From positions 1 through 35,972 of the forward strand of contig PGYT01000027.1 of assembly GCA_002839805.1 (NCBI GenBank): a DNA stretch of 35,972 nucleotides, given 5' to 3'. Positions 1 through 8,138 of this stretch are shown one piece after another. The notes beneath the pieces are model-generated. The model searched no databases and was not told the DNA's origin. It worked only from the letters and a program-made list of their open reading frames with translations. A program made the position numbers and the translations under genes. Numbering within the stretch: position 1 is the stretch's first letter; each line of letters opens with the position of its first letter. Source of the DNA: Ignavibacteriae bacterium HGW-Ignavibacteriae-2 (GTDB taxonomy: Bacteria > Bacteroidota > Ignavibacteria > Ignavibacteriales > Melioribacteraceae).

Positions 1-413
1 TCCGCGGAGATGGCAACTACAGGATTTGTTAAATCCTCACGAATCAAAGGATTTCTTTCACCCTGAACTATAACAGCAGCCATTTCTATGGAACCGGTGT
101 TCAATTCAAAATTTAATCGGGTCGTAAAATCAACATTAACTCTAACGTCTGTTACAGTCTGTTTTTGATAACCCACGATTGATGCAGTTACGGTATATAC
201 CCCGGGAGGAATATTTAGCACTGTAAAATAACCGTCAACATCTGTTGCCGCACCTAAATTAGTTCCGGCAATAAAAACATTGGCGAATGGTAAACCGTCG
301 CCATTTGCCCCGTCTGTAACACGCCCCGCCAGTTTACCGGTACTACCGGCAAATATTTGGGATGTTAACATTAGGACAAATAAAAAAGAGAATAATAGTG
401 GAATTTTTCTCAT
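1..413 (-). CDS. TonB-dependent receptor, N-terminal part (cut by window edge)
   Basis: Only the first 137 codons are in the window; the gene continues past base 1. The product begins with a signal peptide (Arg-Lys followed by a long hydrophobic run, cleavage near residue 22 after an Ile-Phe-Ala motif). Residues about 26-108 form a CarboxypepD_reg-like beta-sandwich (GKLAGRVTD, then GYFTVLNIPPGVYTV), the domain that precedes the plug in many outer-membrane receptors of the Bacteroidota. The last visible residues (VIVQGERNPLIREDLTNPVV) look like the start of a TonB plug. It probably imports or senses an extracellular compound, but the substrate-defining barrel is out of view. A consensus-like promoter lies 74 bases upstream. 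It could be another surface protein with the same N-terminal domain. Confidence 0.8.
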   Translation of the reverse strand, partial: MRKIPLLFSFLFVLMLTSQIFAGSTGKLAGRVTDGANGDGLPFANVFIAGTNLGAATDVDGYFTVLNIPPGVYTVTASIVGYQKQTVTDVRVNVDFTTRLNFELNTGSIEMAAVIVQGERNPLIREDLTNPVVAISA

Positions 414-486
414 ATTAACCGCCTCTTTGGTTAAATTTGAAATGAGTAAGATACTTCTTAATTCATACTTGATTTAAAATCTCGTA

Positions 487-515
487 AAAATAGTATACAT
501 TAAGCACTATGTCAA
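487..515 (-). promoter_or_regulatory. sigma-70-type promoter of the TonB-receptor gene
   Basis: On the minus strand a perfect TTGACA (510-515) is separated by exactly 17 bases from TATTTT (487-492). The boxes lie 74 bases ahead of the receptor ATG in otherwise AT-rich, gene-free sequence between divergent genes. Confidence 0.6.
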
Positions 516-632
516 TTTATAGGGTGATTTTTACTCAATAAAAATAATAAATTTGCGGTTAACTGAATAATAATACTCTCGGCTTCAATAAAAAGCAAAA
601 ATTAAGTTAATTACATATAAATGGAGATTAAA

Positions 633-1979
633 ATGCGAACACTTATGGTGAGTATTTCCGGAATACGAGGAATAGTTGGTAATGGTCTTGAACCTGAAGT
701 ACTTATTAAATATTTGGCGGCTTATGCGGATTTTTGTAGTCAAGGAACAATTGTAGTTGGTAGAGACGCACGAATTTCCGGTGAAATGGTAAAAAGTCTG
801 GTTATAGGAACATTATTGGCAAAAGGAAATAATGTAATTGATGTTGGGATTTGCCCTACACCAACAGTGTTATTTAACGTAAGAAAATTTGAAGCAGTTG
901 GAGGAATAGCAATTTCTGCCAGTCACAATCCTAACGAGTGGAACGCATTAAAACTTTTAAATAATCAGGGCGAATTTATGACTCCGGAAGAAAATGCAGT
1001 GATGCTTTCTTTAGTTGAAAAAGGCGATAGTCATTACAAACCTTGGGATAAATTGGGGAGTATTACAAATTACCCGGAAGGATTGGAAAATCATATGCAG
1101 GCAGTACTTAATATGCCCGGAATAGATTTAGAAGCTATAAGAAAAAGAAAATTCAGAGTTATGCTTGATTGTGTTAATGGCGCTGGCGGATACGTTATGC
1201 CGCAATTGCTGAGAGAATTTGGTTGTGAAGTAATTGAAATGAATTGCGAGAAAACTGGAATATTCCCTCGTCTGCCAGAACCTATTCCCGAAAATTTGAC
1301 TGAGACTATGAGAGCGATAAAAGAAAATAAAGTGGATCTAGGAATTGTTGTCGATCCGGATGTAGACCGACTGGTACTTATAACAGAAATTGGCGAACCT
1401 TTTAGTGAAGAGAACACAGTTGTCCAGGCAGTTAAATTTGCACTATCCCGTGAAAAAGGAAATGTAGTTGTTAACCTTTCTACAACGAGGGCGGTTGATG
1501 TTATCGCGGAATCTTTCGATTGTAAGGTTTATCGGTCACCTGTGGGAGAGGCAAATGTTGTAAAAATGATGAAAGAAGTTGATGCCGTAATAGGGGGCGA
1601 AGGCAGCGGAGGAGTTATATATCCCAAACTCCAGTATGGACGTGACGCTCTTGTTGGTACCGCAATGATTCTGCAACAGCTTGTAGAATTTAAAGGATCT
1701 ATTTCTGAATTTAAAAAAACGATTCCCGAATATTTTATTAAAAAAAGTAAAATTGAATTAAAAAATGTTGATCCTGATTTTGTCCTTAATAAACTCAAAA
1801 ATAAATACAATGGTGAAAAATTAAATGTTTCCGATGGATTAAGGATCGATTTTGAAGATCATTGGGTTCATTTTAGAAAATCGAACACAGAGCCGATTTT
1901 AAGATGTATAGTCGAAGCAGAAACTGAAGCAAAATCTGAGGAACTGATCAAAAAATATGTTGGCGAAATTTCTAATTAA
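633..1979 (+). CDS. glmM: Phosphoglucosamine mutase (alpha-D-phosphohexomutase family)
   Basis: Interconverts glucosamine-6-phosphate and glucosamine-1-phosphate, the step before UDP-GlcNAc synthesis for peptidoglycan and LPS. The 448-residue length fits the family. Visible motifs: the phosphoserine loop SASHNP with the catalytic Ser near residue 97, the metal loop DPDVD (Asp 241, 243, 245), the sugar-specificity loop GEGSGG (322-327) and the phosphate loop RKSNTEP (415-421). The ATG at 633 is preferred over an in-frame ATG at 621 because a GGAG box lies at 623-626, six bases ahead of it. The gene is alone on this strand. The GEGSGG loop differs from classical GEQSGH; from memory similar loops occur in Bacteroidota GlmM-like proteins. 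A phosphomanno/phosphoglucomutase activity cannot be excluded. Confidence 0.88.
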   Translation: MRTLMVSISGIRGIVGNGLEPEVLIKYLAAYADFCSQGTIVVGRDARISGEMVKSLVIGTLLAKGNNVIDVGICPTPTVLFNVRKFEAVGGIAISASHNPNEWNALKLLNNQGEFMTPEENAVMLSLVEKGDSHYKPWDKLGSITNYPEGLENHMQAVLNMPGIDLEAIRKRKFRVMLDCVNGAGGYVMPQLLREFGCEVIEMNCEKTGIFPRLPEPIPENLTETMRAIKENKVDLGIVVDPDVDRLVLITEIGEPFSEENTVVQAVKFALSREKGNVVVNLSTTRAVDVIAESFDCKVYRSPVGEANVVKMMKEVDAVIGGEGSGGVIYPKLQYGRDALVGTAMILQQLVEFKGSISEFKKTIPEYFIKKSKIELKNVDPDFVLNKLKNKYNGEKLNVSDGLRIDFEDHWVHFRKSNTEPILRCIVEAETEAKSEELIKKYVGEISN

Positions 1980-2079
1980 AAACGTTAGGATTTTTTAAGC
2001 AGAAAATGTAGGAGTGTTTTTCTGATAACGATTTTATATACTTAAAATTTTAACTTTGCTCTTAAATCATGTAATGAAT

Positions 2080-2985
2080 TTAATTGAGTTTGGAACGTTT
2101 CCTGAAATAAGACAGTAATGCTTTATCAAATGGTATATCTGTAGTTATCAGATTATATTCAATTCCGTTTGACAAACACTCTTTTTTGATTTTGTCTAAA
2201 TACTGTTTCATCGTATCCTGATAAGCTTTTTGAATTTGGTGCGGTTGTGTGGTCATTTCTTCACCGGTTTCTTTATCTATAAAAATGGCGTCGCTGCCGA
2301 AAGCAAAACTATTTTCAATAGGGTCGAGCAATTGAAATACTAATACCTCATTTTTTTTATAATGAAATTTTTTTATTGTCGAAAGCATAGATTCCGGGTT
2401 ATCAAATAAATCCGAAATTATAATTACAAGTCCTCTTCTTTTAATTTTATCGGCTATCGAATTCAAACATTCGGCTGTTTCCGTTTTATTGGAAGACTTT
2501 ACGTTCTCTATTGCAGTGAGCAGGTTGCGCAAATATATCCTTGAAGATTTTGGCGGGAGGTAGGATTCAATTTTATCCGAATACAATGAAAGACCCACAG
2601 CATCCTGCTGTTTATTCATTAAATAAATAAGACTTGATGCTAATATTTTACCGTATTCAAGTTTCGTAATAGGTCCCGAATGTTTGAAGTCCATAGATTT
2701 GCTCACATCCAAATTAATGTGACAAATTAAATTTGTTTCCTCTTCAAATTGTTTTATAAAATATTTTTCGCTCTTCGCAAATACTTTCCAATCGACATTT
2801 TTAAGCGGATCTCCTTGCATATAAGATCTATGTTCGCTGAATTCCACACTAAAACCATGGTAAGGGCTTTTGTGAAGCCCTACCATAAATCCTTCAACTA
2901 CATATCTTGCTTTTAATTCCAGGGTTTTTAATTTAGAAATTAATGCGGGATCTAAGTATTTAAGTACCGATTCTTTTTTATTCAC
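2080..2985 (-). CDS. DUF58 domain protein with von Willebrand A-like fold
   Basis: A 301-residue protein of the DUF58 family. The DUF58 hallmark lies near residues 46-75 (FSEHRSYMQGDPLKNVDWKV), followed by a MIDAS-like DxSxS motif (Asp93, Ser95, Ser97) that would bind a divalent metal in a vWA fold. No membrane segment is visible. Such proteins are usually encoded with MoxR ATPases and BatA/B-type proteins; none is next to this copy. The start is probably the GTG at 2985, because AAAGG sits six bases ahead of it; another GTG at 2991 has almost no spacing. The start overlaps the end of the lipoprotein gene by eight bases, so the two are probably co-translated. The biological role is unknown; chaperone-linked assembly in the envelope is the usual guess for the family. 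Confidence 0.8.
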   Translation of the reverse strand: MNKKESVLKYLDPALISKLKTLELKARYVVEGFMVGLHKSPYHGFSVEFSEHRSYMQGDPLKNVDWKVFAKSEKYFIKQFEEETNLICHINLDVSKSMDFKHSGPITKLEYGKILASSLIYLMNKQQDAVGLSLYSDKIESYLPPKSSRIYLRNLLTAIENVKSSNKTETAECLNSIADKIKRRGLVIIISDLFDNPESMLSTIKKFHYKKNEVLVFQLLDPIENSFAFGSDAIFIDKETGEEMTTQPHQIQKAYQDTMKQYLDKIKKECLSNGIEYNLITTDIPFDKALLSYFRKRSKLN

Positions 2986-3490
2986 CCTCACCCTTTGTAA
3001 CTTTTCTTCTTAAAATTTCTTCCGCCGGAACACCTAAATTTTCCAATTCCGCTTTAGCAGAGATTACCATTTCGTTATCGGGATATTTTTTGATAAATAG
3101 ATTGTAATAATATTCCGCAGAATCTAAAACCGATAATTCATTGGCATAAACGAATCCGGTCATAAACATTGAGTTTGGTGCATCTTTATAGTTTGGGAAT
3201 TCACTAAAAACTTTTCTGTAATTGTCAATGGCTTTTGTATAATTCTGATCTTTAGTTAATGATTTTACCACCTGACCATGGTATAATTTACCTAACTCGA
3301 AAAGAACTTCGGCTCGATATTTACTTTTGGGAAATTCCTGAATTAGCTTTTCATAATTATAAAGAGTTTCTTCGTAATTACCGCTATAATATTTTTCCTT
3401 TGCCGTATCATAAAGTTCTTTATCACTAACGCCGCTGCATGCGGCAAACATCGTTAAAAGTAGAAAATATAAAAAAATAATTTTCCGCAT
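2978..3490 (-). CDS. TPR lipoprotein, BamD/YbgF-like
   Basis: 170 residues starting with a lipoprotein signal peptide; the lipobox FAAC places the acylated Cys at residue 18. The remainder is made of tetratricopeptide-like helices: the segment YYSGNYEETLYNYEKLIQEF is followed by two more similar units, including KAIDNYRKVFSEFPNYKDA. This resembles outer-membrane assembly lipoproteins of the BamD type and YbgF-type scaffolds, but at 170 residues it is shorter than BamD (about 240). The ATG at 3490 has an AAGGAAAA box upstream. It overlaps the DUF58 gene downstream. Inference: a periplasm-facing scaffold anchored to a membrane; it should not be named bamD on this evidence. Confidence 0.75.
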   Translation of the reverse strand: MRKIIFLYFLLLTMFAACSGVSDKELYDTAKEKYYSGNYEETLYNYEKLIQEFPKSKYRAEVLFELGKLYHGQVVKSLTKDQNYTKAIDNYRKVFSEFPNYKDAPNSMFMTGFVYANELSVLDSAEYYYNLFIKKYPDNEMVISAKAELENLGVPAEEILRRKVTKGEGE

Positions 3491-3588
3491 ATCATTTTCC
3501 TTTATTATTTATAATTTTTCGAACGAAATATAATAGAATTGTAACGTAAAATGTAAGTGCAAATAATATTTAGAGATGGTAAATATTT

Positions 3589-4632
3589 TTAGATAGAACT
3601 TGACCGTTTGATAGAATCACCACGCGATTGTGAAATATTATGTCCCAAAGCCTCTATACGGGATTTAATTTGGGAATGTATATCTAGTGGATCTTCATTA
3701 ATTCCTCTTTTATTAGTGTAGATTAAATAATTTTCGCGGTAGGGCGCCGGAGTAAAATTTGGCATTATTACATTGGCCCCTGCAGATAATCCTTTTTCTC
3801 TTCCAAAGTCATCGATACTGTCTAATGCAGTGGTTGCCGGAATATGAACGTTTTTTAACACTAATCTGACCACTGCCATAACTTTTTGTGTCATAAGAGT
3901 ATCTCCGGCCGGCATATTCTGATAAGGAGTATTTATTGAAGGAATAAATGGTCCGAACGCAGCCATATCAACATCAAGTTCTCTGCATAATAAAATATCG
4001 TCAGCAATGTCAGCGACAGTTTGATTCGGCAAACCTATCATATTACCAGAAGCGATCTGATAACCAATTCTTTTCAAAAATTTTAGATGTTGAATTCTTT
4101 CATCTAATTTCGCTTTTTTATGGTAAATTGAATATAATTTCGGGTTTGCCGATTCGTGCTTTAAAAGGTAACGGTCGGCTCCGGCAATTTTCCAGGTCTT
4201 ATATTCATCAAATCCTCTCTGCCCTAAACTTAATGTTATGGCAACATCATACTGACGCTTAATTGAATAAATCAAGTATGAAATAAGATCTGTATCAAAA
4301 AAACTATCTTCACCCGATTGTAAAACAATTGTCCTGATGCCATTATTATAAATTATTTTGGCTGTGTCTAAAATTTCTTCGGCGGACATTCTATATCTGG
4401 GTATAATCAAATTTTCTTCCCGTAATCCACAATACAAGCAGTGCTGAGTGCAATAATTAGAAAATTCTATCACACCTCGTAAATGGATTTCTTTGCCAAA
4501 ATAACTATCCCTAATTTCTTTTGCCCGCTGAAATAATTTATCAATTTCAACGGAATCTGATAGATTAAGCAGGAAGATGATCTCCTCCCTCGAATAACTA
4601 TCTTTGTTATATAGTATCTCTTTAATATTCAT
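3589..4632 (-). CDS. hydE: [FeFe]-hydrogenase H-cluster radical SAM maturase HydE
   Basis: Radical S-adenosylmethionine enzyme that helps build the dithiomethylamine-bridged di-iron subcluster of [FeFe]-hydrogenase. 347 residues, the family length. The radical-SAM cluster motif CX3CX2C is at Cys61, Cys65 and Cys68 (CTQHCLYC), inside the HydE-typical context RGVIEFSNYC; an AGADRYLLKHE segment and a YRENYLIY segment near the C-terminus are also family-like. No other clustered cysteines are present, so the optional second Fe-S site of some HydE proteins is absent. The gene follows hydG by eight bases with no clear ribosome-binding site, suggesting translational coupling. Neither HydF nor a hydrogenase subunit is encoded nearby. 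BioB and PylB are relatives, but the neighbour makes HydE firm. Confidence 0.93.
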   Translation of the reverse strand: MNIKEILYNKDSYSREEIIFLLNLSDSVEIDKLFQRAKEIRDSYFGKEIHLRGVIEFSNYCTQHCLYCGLREENLIIPRYRMSAEEILDTAKIIYNNGIRTIVLQSGEDSFFDTDLISYLIYSIKRQYDVAITLSLGQRGFDEYKTWKIAGADRYLLKHESANPKLYSIYHKKAKLDERIQHLKFLKRIGYQIASGNMIGLPNQTVADIADDILLCRELDVDMAAFGPFIPSINTPYQNMPAGDTLMTQKVMAVVRLVLKNVHIPATTALDSIDDFGREKGLSAGANVIMPNFTPAPYRENYLIYTNKRGINEDPLDIHSQIKSRIEALGHNISQSRGDSIKRSSSI

Positions 4633-4640
4633 AAAGTTTA

Positions 4641-6032
4641 TTAGAAGAATACGTCCCTTTCACCGGAATCTACTTGATCAATCATTTTTCTAATTCGTTT
4701 TTGTGATAACTCGTTTTCTTTTTGAATTTCATTTTCAATTAATTTTTCTGCTTTAATTTTTGTTTCCGGCGATGCAAAATCGTTAGCATATTCTTTAAAC
4801 GTAGCTAAAGCGTTTGGAACACAGATTTTTCCTATGTTTCCGGTTTTAGCCAATTCCATAAATCTATCACCTGTTCTATTACTTCGGTAGCAAGCGGTAC
4901 AAAAACTAGGGAGATATCCTAAATCACAACAATCAGAAACTACTTCTTCAATAGTTCTGTGATCCCCAAGTTGAAATTGCTCCATTTGGTGTTCGTCCAT
5001 AATTTCTTGAGATTCTTTATATGATCCCGGGGAGGTTCTGCTGCCGGCACTTATTTGGGATACTCCTACTTCTAATAAGTCGCGGCGTAATTCAGCCCTC
5101 TCGCGTGTAGATAAAATAATACCTGTATAAGGAACAGATAATCTGATAACAGCAACAAGTTTCTTGAAATCTTTATCTTTAACCGCAAAAGGGGGCTTTT
5201 CAGCAACGGGAGCATTAAAGGCCGGTTCTAAACGGGGAACTGAAATCGTATGAGGACCCACGCCATATTTTGTATCCAGAGTAATTGCGTGCTGAAGAAG
5301 AGCTAAAGTCTCAAATTTATAATCTGTTAATCCGAACAATGCTCCGATTCCAACATCGTCGATGCCCGCTTCCAAAGCTCTTTCCATTGCAAATAGCCGC
5401 CAGTTATAATCCTTTTTAGGACCTTCTGGGTGCATTTTGATGTAAGTATCGTAATGATAAGTCTCCTGAAAACACTGGTAAGTGCCTATATCAAATTCTT
5501 TTAATCTTTTAAATTCATGAAGAGACAGCGGAGCACAATTTACGTTTATTCGCCTAATATTGTTTCCATTATAATTTACACTATATATAGTTTTAACCGC
5601 CTGTTCAATAAAATCTAAGGAAGATTTTTTTGGATGCTCCCCTGCGACGAGAAGAATCCTTTTTTGTCCTTGTTTAACAAGAAACTCCACCTCTTCCTTA
5701 ATTTCCTCAATAGAAAGAGTTTTTCTTTTAAGTTCCTTATTATCTTTTCTGAAAGCGCAATACAAACAATTATTTATGCATAGGTTTGTAATATATAATG
5801 GAGCAAATAATACTAACCTGTTTCCATATATTTTTTCTTTAACTTCTTTAGCGGTATGATAAAGGTGTTCTAAAACTTCTTCCGAATTTATATTTAACAA
5901 GGAGGCGCTTTCCATTAGGGAAAGTCCTTTTCCCGATCGTGCTTTTTCTATTACGTCTTTCTGAAAATCAATACTTTTTAATGAAGAATCAGAAATCAGT
6001 TCCTGAATATAATTTTCATTTATAAATTCCAC
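4641..6032 (-). CDS. hydG: [FeFe]-hydrogenase H-cluster radical SAM maturase HydG
   Basis: Tyrosine-cleaving radical SAM enzyme that makes the CO and CN ligands of the H-cluster iron synthon. The N-terminal CX3CX2C motif is at Cys85, Cys89 and Cys92 (CINNCLYC) in a ThiH-like barrel. Near the C-terminus a CX2CX22C motif (about Cys378, 381 and 404) is present; this second cluster site distinguishes HydG from ThiH. The start is probably GTG at 6032: a GAGGA box lies four bases ahead and the resulting N-terminus (EFINENYIQEL) matches the usual HydG beginning. A TTG at 6050 is the only alternative. First gene of the hydG-hydE pair. The full set of cysteines argues for an active enzyme. Confidence 0.94.
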   Translation of the reverse strand: MEFINENYIQELISDSSLKSIDFQKDVIEKARSGKGLSLMESASLLNINSEEVLEHLYHTAKEVKEKIYGNRLVLFAPLYITNLCINNCLYCAFRKDNKELKRKTLSIEEIKEEVEFLVKQGQKRILLVAGEHPKKSSLDFIEQAVKTIYSVNYNGNNIRRINVNCAPLSLHEFKRLKEFDIGTYQCFQETYHYDTYIKMHPEGPKKDYNWRLFAMERALEAGIDDVGIGALFGLTDYKFETLALLQHAITLDTKYGVGPHTISVPRLEPAFNAPVAEKPPFAVKDKDFKKLVAVIRLSVPYTGIILSTRERAELRRDLLEVGVSQISAGSRTSPGSYKESQEIMDEHQMEQFQLGDHRTIEEVVSDCCDLGYLPSFCTACYRSNRTGDRFMELAKTGNIGKICVPNALATFKEYANDFASPETKIKAEKLIENEIQKENELSQKRIRKMIDQVDSGERDVFF

Positions 6033-6225
6033 AACTTCCTCAAAAAACAATTATTAAGTATTTTGTTCCCCGTTTATCTTTTTAACAATAAGCATACCAA
6101 AGGTCAGAATATCTAATTTTCAATAGAATTTAACTATTAGGGATACTTATTTCTTAAAAAAGAGAAAGGATATGGAATTGTTTTCTATATTTTAGTGAAT
6201 AAAAGATAGAGTGTGTTAATCAAAT

Positions 6226-6251
6226 AAAAATGGGAGCTTGTGTGCTCCCAT
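6226..6251 (-). terminator. Rho-independent terminator after the LD-carboxypeptidase gene
   Basis: Eight-base-pair hairpin (ATGGGAGC at 6230-6237 with GCTCCCAT at 6244-6251) and a six-base loop. On the minus strand it is followed by a run of T. It lies 28 bases past the stop of the gene ending at 6279 and separates it from hydG. Confidence 0.8.
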
Positions 6252-6278
6252 CTTTTCAAAATTTATATTTGCTGTGGA

Positions 6279-7223
6279 TTATGAAACGGCGCTCTCAGTA
6301 ATATCAATAAAGCCTCTCGAAGCATTTACGTTACATTTAATACCAAAAGGAATTGTAATATTCTCTGAGATATGGCCGTGTTTTACGTTGTAGATTATAG
6401 GAATATTCAAATTTTCTAAATAATCTGAAATTACTTCATTTAAAGTTTGTGTTTTTTTTGAGGTATCGGAATCATAACAGTCAACAAATCTACCTAAAAT
6501 AATAGCGTTAACTTGTTTTAATACATTGCCTAAGCGCAATTGATTTAATAATCTGTCAACACGATATGGGCTCTCACCAATATCTTCCAAAATCAAAACA
6601 GAATCTTTAAAACTTGGGAAATACGGAGTCCCCATAATAGAGCCAACTAATGCGAGATTACCTCCTAAAAGTTTGCCTTCGCCCCTGCCTTTACTAAGAA
6701 TAAATAGTTTTTCCTGATTGGGATTTTGAATTTTCCCAATTTTCTTGGTGCTCGTAATCGTCCTCCAAAAAACCTCTTCTGTAAAAGTATCTACTTCATC
6801 TTTCCAAAAATCAACCGCCACCATTGGTCCGGCAAAAGTTACTAATCCTGTTTTTGCATAAAATGCTAGTTGAAGAGCGGTTATATCACTATAACCGACA
6901 AATATTTTGGGGTTCTTTTTAATCAAGTTATAGTTAATTTTATCAAGTAACCTACCGGAACCATATCCTCCTCTGACATTAAATATTGCTTTTACATTTT
7001 TATTACCAAACATTTCATGAAGATCAGAAAGTCTTTCATCGTCATCACCGGCTAAATAACCCTTCTCCTTACCAACATTTTTTCCGACTAATACATTATA
7101 ACCATTACTTTCTAAATATTTAATACCTTTTTCAATTCTTGTTAAATCATCTGGGGATGATGCTGGTGATATTACACCAATTAAATCACCCTTCTTCAAT
7201 TTTTGTGGTTTTACAGATCGCAT
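6279..7223 (-). CDS. ldcA: LD-carboxypeptidase (muramoyltetrapeptide carboxypeptidase, peptidase S66)
   Basis: Cuts the L,D-bond of the terminal D-Ala in murein tetrapeptides during cell-wall recycling. 314 residues, typical of S66. The catalytic triad can be placed by family motifs: nucleophile Ser112 in GYSDIT, Glu213 in LEDIGESPYRVDR and His284 in KHGH. The NVRGGYGSGRLLD segment (about 82-94) is the conserved strand-turn ahead of the nucleophile. No signal peptide, as expected for the cytoplasmic recycling enzyme. Single-gene unit: a terminator follows and a possible promoter (7258-7286) precedes it. Some S66 members are microcin C self-immunity peptidases (MccF), but nothing nearby suggests that role. 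Confidence 0.9.
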   Translation of the reverse strand: MRSVKPQKLKKGDLIGVISPASSPDDLTRIEKGIKYLESNGYNVLVGKNVGKEKGYLAGDDDERLSDLHEMFGNKNVKAIFNVRGGYGSGRLLDKINYNLIKKNPKIFVGYSDITALQLAFYAKTGLVTFAGPMVAVDFWKDEVDTFTEEVFWRTITSTKKIGKIQNPNQEKLFILSKGRGEGKLLGGNLALVGSIMGTPYFPSFKDSVLILEDIGESPYRVDRLLNQLRLGNVLKQVNAIILGRFVDCYDSDTSKKTQTLNEVISDYLENLNIPIIYNVKHGHISENITIPFGIKCNVNASRGFIDITESAVS

Positions 7224-7257
7224 ATGTATTATCTCTTAATGGGACAAAATTGTATTT

Positions 7258-7286
7258 AATATAAAAAATCTTTTATTTGAACGCAA
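7258..7286 (-). promoter_or_regulatory. Possible sigma-70 promoter of ldcA
   Basis: TTGCGT (7281-7286) and TATATT (7258-7263) spaced by 17 bases on the minus strand, about 35 bases from the ldcA ATG. The -35 box is a weak match. Confidence 0.35.
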
Positions 7287-7391
7287 AGAATATTTGAGTT
7301 TAGAGTAAATAATCTTTGTAATTTTGAGATAAAAAAAAAGGAGTTGTAGTTTCCGGTCAATTCCTTTGAAAACGAGAAATTTTAATGCGAT

Positions 7392-7838
7392 TTAATTCAA
7401 TAATGTCATTTTATGTGCATTTATTTGTGCTCCAGCTTAAGACCTATAAATATAGATTCCACTGGTTGAACAATTTGCTCCACAAGAAATCTCACATGCT
7501 CCGGCATTTTTAACACCTTCTAAAGAACTACAATTTGCTGCCCTAAAGCATTACAAATAGATATTTTAACATTAACCATCTTAATCAAAGCAAAAGAAAA
7601 TTTGGTTGATGGATTAAACGGATTCGGGTAATTATACGACAAATTGAAGTTTTCAGGTAAAGTTGAGTCTGTATCTCCTTTCACGGAAACGTGTGAATTT
7701 AATTTTAATAAACTCCTTTTTGCTGTCCAATTTTGTAATCCAAATGCTCCTATATAATTAGCGTTTGCATCAAAGAATCCATATGTAAGTAAATTTAATC
7801 TGTTTATTACGTTGCCTGTTGATTGTGCAATAATCTGG
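7392..7838 (-). pseudogene. Remnant of a T9SS-sorted secreted protein (C-terminal tail)
   Basis: Minus-strand translation gives an open stretch that enters a classic type IX sorting domain: LPENFNLSYNYPNPFNPSTK, then ISICNALGQQIVVL, then a TAG stop at 7520-7522. In the neighbouring frame the expected continuation follows (LEGVKNAG, CSTSGIYIYRS), a TAA interrupts it, and in the same frame AGAQINAHKMTLLN ends at 7392. The tail is therefore broken by a one-base shift and a nonsense codon. Before the sorting domain about 50 residues (including YIGAFGLQNWTAKRS) are readable, but a stop precedes them and no start codon fits. The passenger domain is gone. The consensus of the intact family member at 32.6-35.8 kb makes the identification firm. 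Confidence 0.8.
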
Positions 7839-8138
7839 TTTTTTCAAAAAATAACGAAATAGTTATAAACTTCAATTTGATAGCTCTCTAATTTTTTTTG
7901 AATTTTTTCTTGTCTCTATTCTTACCACGAAATAAATAGAAATTTATACTAATATAGTAAAAGCACGAATATTAACTGAGAGTTGTGAGAGTATTAAGTG
8001 ATATTAAACGAAGTGATATATCAGTTTTAATGAATTGTTATAGTAATGTTAATAAGTGTGATTAAGGAATGTATTGTTATATTTGATTGAAAAAAGTAGA
8101 TAAGTAAAAAGTAGAATTATTTCGGCAAATATTAATAA
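7839..8138. other. AT-rich gene-free stretch
   Basis: About 300 bases upstream of the pseudogene and downstream of the acyltransferase gene. I see no start-bearing reading frame, repeat, tRNA or convincing hairpin. It may be the decayed upstream part of the broken T9SS gene. Confidence 0.5.

Noticed and set aside
280-477. Plus-strand 65-codon frame near the left edge
   Set aside because: Most of it is antisense to the TonB-receptor start, which has a signal peptide, a domain match and a promoter.
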